Program-made: the position numbers and the translations under genes
Shown here: one piece after another, positions 38,825 through 48,067 of the stretch
Layout: every line of letters begins with the position of its first letter
How positions within the stretch are numbered: the first letter of the stretch is position 1
NCBI GenBank assembly: GCA_026636295.1
Contig: CP089450.1
Location: forward strand, 496,001-560,000
Source of the DNA: Medakamo hakoo
Taxonomy: Eukaryota > Chlorophyta > Trebouxiophyceae > Coccomyxaceae
Direction of reading: 5' to 3'
Length of the DNA stretch: 64,000 nt
The notes under the pieces: model-generated
Told to the model about the DNA's origin: nothing
Database searches by the model: none
The model's input: only the letters and a program-made list of their open reading frames with translations

Positions 38825-40721
38825 ATGGCACGCACCAAGCGGGTGCGTCCGAGCCTCCTCTCACAGGCAGCTGTGTCCTCTGCGCTTGCACCACGCTGCC
38901 CTGAACGAGCAGCTGTGACCCCGGCCCGCTGCAGCACGGCGGAAAACTCAACGCGGCCGCCGCTCCTATTCTCACGCCGTTCCGCCGCCCCTCCCCACTC
39001 TCACACATCCACTCAGCGCAAGAAGCGGACTCACGTGGCCGACGGCCCGGAAGCGTCCAAGGGCCCCAAAACCTTTGTGTTTTGGCGCGGGCGGCACGGG
39101 GTGAGTGTCTGTCCGTGTTCTCTTTTCGCGTCTCCACACACGCATGCGCCCCAACCTAGCCGCCATCAAAAGCAAAACTCTCACCTCGGGGGCCCCGCCG
39201 TCAACGGCCATGGATGACACACACACAGCCCCTGATGAAGCCGCTGGAAGGCGACCTGCGCCGCATGATGTCGCCCAACACAGCGACGAGGCTGAAGGTG
39301 AGGGAGGGCGGGGAGGGCGGGGTGGCGTGCGGGCCCCCAGCAGGAGGTCGTCCCCCCCGTCCCCCACACGCCTCAACCCCCCCTCTCCCCCGGGCCATCC
39401 CATTTTTTTTCCATCCACCACACAGGAGTCCAAGCGCAACTCGCTCCGCGACTTTGTCGACTTGGCGGGGCCCCTGGGCGTCACCCACTTCTTCATCCTG
39501 ACCGCCACCAGCAGCGCGTCCTACCTCCGCGTCGCGCGCGCGCCCCGCGGGCCCACGCTCGCCCTGAAAATCGCCTCCTACGCGCTCATGCGGGACGTGC
39601 TGTCGTCCCAAGCCCGGCCGCGCGCGCCGCCGTCCGCCTGGGCCAGCCCGCCGCTGGTGGTGCTGCACAACTTTCCGTCGTCGTCTGGCGGCGCCAGCCC
39701 CCTGAGCGCCGGCGGCGCGCCCGCCCCCACGCCGGCCGTGGGCGGCGGCTCCCCCGACGCGGCCGCGGCGCTCGCGGCCGAACTCTTCCGGTCCGCCTTC
39801 CCGCCCATCGACGTGCGCACGGCGCGGCTGGCGTCCTGCAAACGTGTTGTGCTGCTGTCGTATGAAGGCGGGGGCAAGCTGAGCCTGCGCCACTACTCCA
39901 TCTCCGCCCGGCCCGCCGGCGTGTCGCCGGGCGTGCGCGCGCTGGTCGCGCGCCGCGCGCTCCCGCCCGGCGCGGGCGCCGCCGCGGACGTCGCCGACCT
40001 GCTGGCCGCCGGCTCGGAGTCCGAGGGCGAGCCCGACACCAAGGTCACGCTCGCGTCGCCCCTGGCCCGGGCGGGCGGCGCGGGCGGGGCCGCCCGCGTC
40101 CGCGTCCACGAGCTGGGGCCGCGCCTGGACTGCGAGCTCGTCAAGGCGGAAGCCGGCCTGTGCGGCGGGTCCGTCCTGTTCCACGCGCACGAGGCCCGGT
40201 CGGCGCGGGAGGTGGCGGCCGGCGAGGCGGCTGTCAAGGACGCGGAGCGGGCGCGGGCGGCCCGGCGGGCGGCGCAGGAGGCAAACGTGGCGCGGAAGCG
40301 GGCGGCGGCCGCGCGCGCGGGCGCGGACGCGGCCGCGGCGGCCAAGGGGGGCGGCGGGCGCGGCGGCGGCCCGCAGCGCAAAAAACAGTGGTGGGAGCTG
40401 GAAGCGGACGACGCGGAGGCGGCGGCCGCCAGGGCTGCGGCGGACGACGACGTGGCCGAGTACGAACGCCAGGTCGGCGAGGCGCCGGAGAGCACGGCCG
40501 GGCTGACCCGGGCGGGCGGCGGCCGTGGCGGGCGGGGCGGCGGCGGGCGGGGCGGCGGTGGGCGGGGCGGTGGGCGTGGCGGCGGCGGCCGCGGCCGTGG
40601 GCGTGGCCCTGCTCCTTCCGCTGCCGCCTCCCCGCCGCGCAAGCGGGCAGCGTCCGTGGGCGGCCGTGGCGGAGGAGGCCGCGGCCGGGGTGGTGGGGCG
40701 GCCAAGCGCGGGCGGACATGA
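38825..40721 (+). CDS. PPAN: Peter Pan/Ssf-type Brix-domain ribosome biogenesis factor
   Basis: Nucleolar factor for 27S pre-rRNA processing in 60S assembly. Exons 38825-38842 (18 nt), 39017-39100, 39229-39297 and 39426-40721, all phase 0, give 488 aa. The N-terminus MARTKRRKKRTHV precedes a Brix domain with PKTFVFWRGRHG, LEGDLRRMMSPNTATRLK, KRNSLRDFVDLAGPLGVTHF and PRGPTLALKIASYALMRDVL. The second half carries KLSLRHYSISARP and ELGPRLDCELVKAEAGLCGG. The last ~50 residues form a GAR tract of RGG/GGRG repeats, which is common in nucleolar RNA-binding proteins but less so in PPAN itself. Donors are GTGCGT, GTGAGT and GTGAGG. Confidence 0.93.
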
Positions 40722-40872
40722 AGAAAATGAACGAACACAAAAACACAGAGGGACGGGCAGCAGCAGGTTGTGGGCACACACTGAAAGAGCATTGTGGGCG
40801 CGGCAAAGAAGGGAAACACGACGCGCGTCCCCCCCGCCCCACACACGCACACACCACCCCTCCTCACTTTGC

Positions 40873-42246
40873 ATGCCCCTCTCGCCGCCGACTTCGTCCA
40901 CGCCCGCAACCCTGGACGGACCGGCCGCCCCGCCCGCCATGGCGGCGCCCAGCGCCAGCTCGACCGCGAACAACACGCCGCGCAATGCCCAGCCGCCGAC
41001 CGCCGTCGCCCTGGCGTCCGAGGGCGAGCTCAAGGCGGCGGCCATTCTGTTCGAGCAGATGACGGCACACGCGAGCAAGGTGAGACAAAGAGGGGGGCGT
41101 GTGGGCGGACGCGGGCCTTTTTTTTCCGTCCTTGTCCGCGCCCCCAACCCACACTCCTCAAACCATCTCTCCATCCCATCCGCACGCACCCACCGCGCGC
41201 CCGCCCCCCCCCAAAACAAAAACGGCTCACCCCCTCCTTTCTTGGTTCCCCGCCACCCCGCCGCGCCATCCATCCAGTCCGCCGCCGACCCGGACGCCGT
41301 CGCCGTCGCGCGCTTCCTGCGCACCACGCCCCTGTCCCGCTCCGTCGTCGGCGACTTGCTGGGCGAGCCCGCGCCGCGCGCGCTCGCCGTCCTGGACGCC
41401 TACGCCCGGTCCTTCCCCTGGGCGGGCGTGCCCTTTGAGGCCGGGCTGCGCTCCTTCCTGGAAGCCTTTCGCCTGCCGGGCGAAGCCCAGAAGATTTACA
41501 GGGTGCTGGACGCGTGGTCGCAAGCGTATTTTGACGCCAACAAGGCGGGAGGGGGAGGGGTTGGGGGTGGGGGAGGGGGAGACGGAGGCGGGGCGGGCGC
41601 GCCGGCGCCGACGACCGGTGGCACCTCGGCCACCCACCCGACGTTTGCGTCCGCCGACGCCGTCCACGTCCTGGCCTTCTCCGCCATCCTGCTCAACACG
41701 GACGCGCACACGGCGGCGGTGCGCCGCAAAATGAGCGCGCCCGAGTTCGTGGCCAACAACCGGGGCATCAACGGCGGGTCCGACCTGCCGGCGCCGTTCT
41801 TGGAGGGGCTGTACCAGTCGATTGTCGCCCGGCCCATCCGCGCGCCGCCGGGCGCGGGGCGGGAGCGGGAAAGCCCTGACGACGCGGCGGCCGTGGGCGG
41901 GCCGTCGCCCTCTGCCGGCGGCGGCGGCGGCGGCGGGTTCCTGGCGGCCGTCGGCGGCAACGGCCACCCACGTGACGCCCCCGCCCTGTCGTCCAGCCCC
42001 TCGGGCGGCCTGGCCCGCCTGGGTTCGCGCGCGCGGTCGCGGTCGGGGGCTGGCGGGTGGGGCGGCAGTGCGTCAGCGGCCGCCGCACCGGCGCCGCCGC
42101 CCTCGCCGCCCGGCGTCGGAGTCGGCCGGCCCTCCAGCGGCGGCGGTGGCTGGCTGCTGGCGGGTGGCGACCGCGACCGGGCCGGCCCGGCCCCGGCGCC
42201 CCGGCGGCGGCGCCCCTGGTGGGCGTGCTTGGGGCCGCCCGCATAA
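40873..42246 (+). CDS. Minimal Sec7-domain ARF guanine nucleotide exchange factor
   Basis: Exons 40873-41079 and 41278-42246 (phase 0, GTGAGA) give 391 aa. The Sec7 domain runs from about residue 50 to 250: AVAVARFLRTTPLSRSVVGD, FPWAGVPFEAGLRSFLEAFR, LPGEAQKIYRVLDAWSQAYF with the catalytic Glu at about 138, LAFSAILLNTDAHT and FVANNRGINGGSDLP. A Gly/Pro-rich insert of about 35 residues splits the domain after QAYFDANK. The C-terminal ~150 residues are low-complexity. No PH, DCB or HUS domain is visible, so it is much shorter than BIG, GBF and cytohesin proteins. It would activate ARF GTPases on membranes. It converges on P5CDH across an (AG)n tract. Confidence 0.88.
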   Translation: MPLSPPTSSTPATLDGPAAPPAMAAPSASSTANNTPRNAQPPTAVALASEGELKAAAILFEQMTAHASKVRQRGGRVGGRGPFFSVLVRAPNPHSSNHLSIPSARTHRAPAPPQNKNGSPPPFLVPRHPAAPSIQSAADPDAVAVARFLRTTPLSRSVVGDLLGEPAPRALAVLDAYARSFPWAGVPFEAGLRSFLEAFRLPGEAQKIYRVLDAWSQAYFDANKAGGGGVGGGGGGDGGGAGAPAPTTGGTSATHPTFASADAVHVLAFSAILLNTDAHTAAVRRKMSAPEFVANNRGINGGSDLPAPFLEGLYQSIVARPIRAPPGAGRERESPDDAAAVGGPSPSAGGGGGGGFLAAVGGNGHPRDAPALSSSPSGGLARLGSRARSRSGAGGWGGSASAAAAPAPPPSPPGVGVGRPSSGGGGWLLAGGDRDRAGPAPAPRRRRPWWACLGPPA

Positions 42247-42307
42247 TAGAGTGAGGGGGCGGGGGTGAGAGGCGCGCGCTCGCGTGGCGCGTGGCTGTGG
42301 GAGAGAC

Positions 42308-42308
<1 letters not shown>

Positions 42309-42352
<44 letters not shown>
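42309..42352. repeat. (AG)n microsatellite
   Basis: About 22 uninterrupted AG units lie between the convergent stops of the Sec7 and P5CDH genes. Confidence 0.95.
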
Positions 42353-42353
<1 letters not shown>

Positions 42354-42418
42354 CTGTTGTTTTTCCGTTCTGCTCCGTCCACCCCCACCCCACCCCACCC
42401 CCCGCCGCTCTCTCTTTC

Positions 42419-44435
42419 TTAGCTGGTCACCAGCGCCGCGCCATCCGTCGGCCACGGCCCGACATCGCTGATCACTTCCCGGTGGCACGACCACACCAGG
42501 CGGATGGCTTCCGGCGTGCCAATGCCCGCGCCGCGCGGGTCGCCCGCCGGCCCAAACCAGTGGTTTTGGGGCGCGCCCGTCGTGCGCGCGCGCGCGCCCG
42601 CATACGTCGTCCCGTTGACAGTGTGGCCCAACACGTGATTCACAAAGACCGGGTCGCGCGAGACGACGGCGGCCGTCAGGTGGGCGTCCATGCGCTCCAG
42701 GGCGGACAGCACGGACGGCAGGTCGCCGTCAGACCACGTGGTCAGGACTTGGACGGGGCCAAAGACTTCGGTGGTGACGAGCTCAAACGTGGCGTCGTCG
42801 GCCAGCGCGGCGAGCGGCACCCACACTGCCGTCGGCTGCAGCGCGCCGTACTGGGGCGGGATGGCGTGCGGGCCCGGCAGCGGTTTGCCGCCAAAGGCCA
42901 GGCGGGCGCCCGGGATGGCCAGGAGCCTGCGGGGTGTGTGCGGGTGGGGTGGGGAGGGGAGAGGGTGGGGGGGGTGAGAAGCAGGTGGAGGGGACTGGGA
43001 TGGGCGGGGCTTCTCTCCCGCCCGCGGCCGCGCGCCGCCCGCCGCCCCACCCACACGCACTTGTCCACGTGCGCCAGCATGCGGTCCGTGCTCCACGTCA
43101 GCACAGGCCCCACCGTCAGGTCCTCCAGCCGCCGGCCCGCCGCCCGGGCTGCCAGCGCGGCCTCAAACCCGGCGTCCGCCCACGACTCGTGCATGAACAG
43201 GATCGACTGGGCGGAACACTTCTGGCCCGAGCACGCGTACGCGTCCTGGTCCGCCACCCAGGCGGCGTGGGCCAGGTGCGCGCCGTCCGCCGGCCCGTCC
43301 GGGCCCAGCACCTTCCAGTCGAAGCCGGCGTCCTCCAGGAAGACGCGGCCGCCCAGGGCGGACGACAGGCGCTCCGCCACGGCGCGCGAGCCGGTGAAGA
43401 GCGTGGACCGGGCCTTGCCGTCGACGAGGGCGCGCTGGATGACGGCGCCGTCCACCGCGTGCAGCAGGTCTGCGTCGCCTTTGGGCGCGCCGCACGCGTG
43501 CAGCAGCCGCAGGAACTGTTCGAAAACAATCGCGACGCGCGCGTCGACGTGGATCAGTGGCCGGTTGCCCATGAACAGCGCGCCCATGGCCTGCAGGGCG
43601 GGGATCTCCAGGGGAAAGTTGAAGGGCGTCACCAGGCCGACGCCGCCGTAGGGCCACCGGTGGCCCGTCGACGCCTGGCCCGGGTGGTCGCCGGGGACGG
43701 TGAAGCCGCGTGCGGCAAAGCGCACGGCGTCGCCTGCGAAATTTTCCAAAAAGCGCCGCGTGACGGTGACTTCCGCGGCCGCTTGGGCCGTGGATTTGGG
43801 GGACGTCCGCTGGACGAGGCGCGTGAAAAAGGCGTGCGTGTCTGGCTGGGCCATGGCGGCCGCCGCCGCGGCGGTGACGGCGCCATACTGCACATACCGT
43901 TCGGGGCGCTTGAGCGGGTTGTGCAGCCCGGACTTGGGGACGGCCGCCAGGGCGCGCGCGAACGGCGCGACTTCCGACGCGGTCGTCGCTGGGACGGAGC
44001 ACATGGCCGCGCCCGTCAGCGGGTCCGGGATGGTGGCGCAGGAGGAGGGGAGGGTCCACGACCCGTCGACTGTGTGTTGTGAGGGGGGGGGGGTGAGGGG
44101 GCGGCGTGCGAGGGCGGCGTGCGCGCGCTGCGCGCGGGGAGCGACGAGAAAAAAAAAACGCCGCGCCCCACACCCCGCACATCGCCTCTCCATTCCTCAC
44201 CTAGGTTGTACGCCTGCCAGCCTTGACCATCCGGGTCCACCGTCGCCCAGTCGGCGAGGGCCGGCGGGACCGTGGAGGAGTAGAGGCGGGCGGGCCGGAC
44301 GGCGGACGCATGCATAGCAAACAGCAGAGTCGTGCCGGCCTTGCTCTGCGCGCCCGCCGCCGCGCCTGAGCCCGCCCACGTCGCGGCATCAGAGGCCAGG
44401 GCCCATGCCCGGCGCGCGGCGCAGGTGGCGCGCAT
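42419..44435 (-). CDS. Delta-1-pyrroline-5-carboxylate dehydrogenase (ALDH12)
   Basis: Oxidises P5C to glutamate in mitochondrial proline breakdown. Exons 44435-44201, 44069-43061 and 42926-42419 give 583 aa. The N-terminus MRATCAARRAWALASDAA suits a mitochondrial presequence. Plant ALDH12A1 wording is clear: NPLKRPERY, GLVTPFNFPLEIPALQAMGA, TLFTGSRAVAERL, LEDAGFDWKVLGPD, DQDAYACSGQKCSAQS with the catalytic Cys, GKPLPGPHAIP, TTEVFGPVQVLT and RTTGAPQNHWFGPAGDPRGA. The C-terminus is complete. Donors are GTGAGG and GTGCGT. It is divergent from the alcohol oxidase with 142 bp between starts. Confidence 0.95.
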
Positions 44436-44577
44436 TGGGTCGAGTGCGTCTTTACTCCTTGCCCGCCGACGGAAAAAGACAAAGCGGGGTGTGAGAGCGA
44501 AAACACGCCTGCCTCTCCACAGACCTGTTTTGTGAAAAAGCAAGACGAAAAAACACGACCACACAAACACACACGCC

Positions 44578-47500
44578 ATGGCTCAAGTCCACGAAGCCGC
44601 GGCCTCGCGGCCGAAACCCGACCCCATCGCCCGGTCCTGCGCGGCGCTGCTGTCCACGCTGTTCCCGCCCCTGCCGGACAAGGCGGCGGAAGCGCGCGCG
44701 GCGGGCGACGAGGCCAAGGCCAAGTTTTTCGAGGCTGACGCCGGGAGTGAGCCAGAAGCGGTCGCGCTGGTGAGTCGAGGGAGGGAGACAAGATGAGAGG
44801 GCGACGCCCTGGCGCATTGGGCGCGGTGGGAGGTGTGGCCGCCGGCGCACGGGCGGCTCGCCTCAATTCCCGCGCGCGCCGCCTGGCCAAGGGCCGTGGC
44901 GGGGTGCGCGGATTGGACATTGCGCCGCGCCCGGCGGCGGTGGAGGCGTGTTCCTCCCAGCCTGCCAATCCTGTCCGTGCCGCAAGGACGCGGGGGCGCC
45001 GCCTAGCTGTGGCATGGGGCGAAGAGGTGACCGCAAGGCCTGCGCGCGCCTTGTTTTTTTTCGCAAGGTGGGCCGCGGCCCAAGACCAGTGCGCGTCGCG
45101 CCCGGCTGCAACAGCCGCGACGGCAAAGGCGCCCCTCCCTTTGGTTGGCCGCAGCGTGCGGCCAATGCTGTCCTCCCCTCGCCTCCCTCCCTCGTCGGTC
45201 CCCAAGCTCGTGGATGCGCGGTGTGGACGGGCAGGGCGTGAGGACGAAAGGCGGTTGTTTCGCCCCTCGCGCGGCCGGAAGCGAGGAGGCTGTTCCGCCG
45301 CGCGCGCGGCCATGCCTCGCACCCACACCCCTGGCACGCCGCCCCCTCCACCTCCCACCTCCCCACCTCCTCGCAGATGGCCGACATCATCGCCAAACAA
45401 GTCCCGCTCCCCGACCGCACCGAGTTCTTCATGCTCATGCGCGCCCTGGACACCCGGGCCGGCACGGTGGCCCTGGGCGGCGCGGCCGGCCTCGTCAAAG
45501 GCCGGCCGCGCCCGTTCCGCAAGCTCCCGCTCGCGCAGCGCGAGGCCATCCTCAAAGGCTGGCAGGCGTCGCCCGTGCCGGACCTGGTCAAGGCGGCCAA
45601 AGGCATCAAGACCCTGGCTGGCCTGGCCCTCTTCCAATTCCTGAGCCCGGACGCCGGCGGCCGCAACCCGTACTGGGACGGCGCCGGCTACCCGGGCCCG
45701 CCGTCGGCCGCCGACCGCCCCAAGCCCGTCCCCGCCAAGCTGGCGTCGGAAGCCAAGCTGCTGCCGCGCATCGTCGACCTCATCAAGGCGGGTCCGATCG
45801 ATGCTGCGGCCGCCAAAGCGCTCTTTGTGGCCAAAGGCCTGGCCGTGTCGGACGGCGACAAGCCGGGCGACGTCGTGATTGACGCGGACGTGGTCGTCGT
45901 CGGCTCTGGCGCGGGAGGCGGCGTCGCGGCGGGCGTCCTCGCCACGGCCGGCCTCCGCACCATCGTGCTGGAGAAAGGCCAGTACTGGAAGGCGGCGGAC
46001 CTGCCGCTCACCGAGGTGCACGCCTTCCCCAACATGTACGAGCGGGCCGGCGTGTTTTCGACGCGTGACCTGTCCGTCAACGTGCTGGCGGGCGCGGGCG
46101 TCGGCGGCGGCACCCGCATCAACTGGTGCGCGTCCTTCCCCACGCCGGCCCACGTCCGCAAAGAGTGGGCCGAAAAGCACGGCCTGCCGGACATCGCCGG
46201 CCCGCGGTTTGACCGCGCGCTCGCGGCCGTGTGCGGCCGCGTCGGCGTGTCGACCGGCGTCGCCGCCCACTCCAACCACAACGCGTGCCTGGGCGCGGGC
46301 CTGGAAGCCCTGGGCGACCACCGGGGTGAGATCCCGCGCAACTGCGACAACGCGTCCGACTGCGGCATGTGCTGCCTGGGCTGCCCGTCCGGCGAGCGTG
46401 GCGACATGACGCACACGTTCCTGGCCGACGCGGCCGCCGCGGGCGCGACCATCATTTCCGGCGCGCACGCGGAACGTGTGCTGACCTCCAAAGCCGCTGC
46501 GGCGGATGGGCGCAAGGCCGGCGCGACCGGCGTGCTGGCGACCCCCATGCCGTCGCCCCTCATCCCCGAAACGTCCGTCAAAAAGCGGGAGGCCCGCGCC
46601 GGGTGGCGCCTGATCATCCGCGCGCCGCGCGTCGTCGTGGCCGCCGGCACCATGCACTCGCCCGCCCTGCTCCGCCGGTCCGGCATCACCTGCGGCGGGT
46701 GGGTCGGCCGCAACCTGCGCCTGCACCCGGCGACGATCGTGTACGGCCGCTTCCCGGCCGGCTTCAAGGCCCAGGGCACGCCCGCGAGCGCGGCCGTCCC
46801 TGGCGGCGCGGGCCGCCCGCCCGCCCCCGGCTCCACCGTCCGCATGTGGGAGGGCGCCATCATGTCGACCTTCACGAAACAGCACGCCGACTGGGACGGC
46901 AGTGGCTACGGCCCCATGCTCATGACGCCGTCCATGCACGTCGCCGGCTTTGCTGGTCTCGTCCCCTGGCAGGGCGGCGCCGCCTTCAAGGCCTTCATGG
47001 CCAACTACCCCGACTGGTCCTCCGTCCTGGTCATCACCCGGGACCGGGACTCGGGCCGCCTGTTCACGGACAGGTTTGGCCACCCGCGCTACAAGTACTG
47101 GGGGTCCAAATTTGACCGGGCGTCCATGACGACGGGCATCGTCCAAGCCGTGCGCGCTCTGGCGGCCGCGGGTGCGGTCGAAATCGGGTCGTTCATGTCC
47201 CTGCCCCACCTGGTGCTGGACCGCGACGGCGTGAGCGGCAAGCTGACGCCGGCCGGGCAGGCGGCCCTGGACGCGTACGTGTCGGCCATCGAAGCCGAGG
47301 GCGTGCGCAAAAACCGGACGGCCGTCATGTCCGCGCACCAGATGGGTACCGTGCGCCTGGGCGGCGACCCCAAACACTCGGCCGCCGACCCGGACGGCCA
47401 GCTGTGGCAGACGGCCGGCGTGTACATCGCCGACGGCTCGGCCTTCCCCACCTCGTCGGGCCTGAACCCCATGATGACGATCGAGGCGATCGGCTACATG

Positions 47501-47686
47501 GTGGCGGAGGGCATTGCGGGCAAGGCGGGCAAGGCCGTGGCGCCGCCGCGGGGCGCGATGCCGGCCGGCCAGTGCACCGCCATCCTGGAGTCGAGCTACG
47601 GCGGGGGTAAGAAGGCGGTGAAGCCGCCCGTGCCGGTGTGTTTTGAGGGGGGGGAGGGCGGGAAGAAAGCGGTGGCGACGGCGTGA
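44578..47686 (+). CDS. Long-chain fatty alcohol oxidase (FAO, GMC family)
   Basis: Flavoprotein that oxidises long-chain alcohols to aldehydes with release of H2O2 and is usually membrane-bound. Exons 44578-44769 and 45377-47686 (phase 0, GTGAGT donor) give 833 aa. The N-terminal region has LLSTLFPPLPDKAAEARA and FFMLMRALDTRAGTVAL, then GWQASPVPDLVKAAKGIKTL as in plant FAOs. The FAD loop is VVVVGSGAGGGVAAGVLATA (about 237-256). RINWCASFPTPAHVRKEWA, NCDNASDCGMCCLGCPSG and the active-site end SAHQMGTVRLGGDPKHS with GLNPMMTIEAIGYMVAEGI follow. The 607-bp intron is the longest assigned here and shows no other gene. Confidence 0.93.
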
Positions 47687-48067
47687 GTGTGCGGGTTGAG
47701 GGACGAGGCGAGGGTGGTGGGCGGGGTGGGGCGTGTGGCACCCACAACGTGAAGGGGGCAGGCGGGTGGAGGGTGGCGGGCGGGCGGACATGGAGTGCGT
47801 GACGGGCGCGCGCGCGCTCTCCAGGCGAGTGTTTTGGTTGGGGAAAACGAAAACGAGGGAGGGCGCACAGGTGTAACAAATTGTTCAAAAGCCCCGCCTC
47901 CAACACGCACGCACGGACTCGTAAAGAAAGGGGAAAGGGGTGCCGAAATGAATCAAAACAAGCTCTCACCAAACGAAAAAATGGGGGGTAGGGGGGTGTT
48001 GGCGAAAAAAGCCGCGCGCTCTCCACCCCCCCGCTCTCTCTCTTCTTCCTCCTCCACCCACACACAC
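47687..48067. other. Convergent 3' spacer of FAO and P450 genes
   Basis: 381 bp with no recognisable exon. G-rich sequence next to the FAO stop changes to A-rich and then C-rich sequence next to the P450 stop. It presumably holds both 3' UTRs. Confidence 0.5.

Noticed and set aside
44201-47791. 1196-codon open frame on the minus strand opposite the alcohol oxidase
   Set aside because: It has no domain, is Arg/Gly/Pro-rich, and mirrors a well-supported gene; very high GC leaves few stops in shadow frames.
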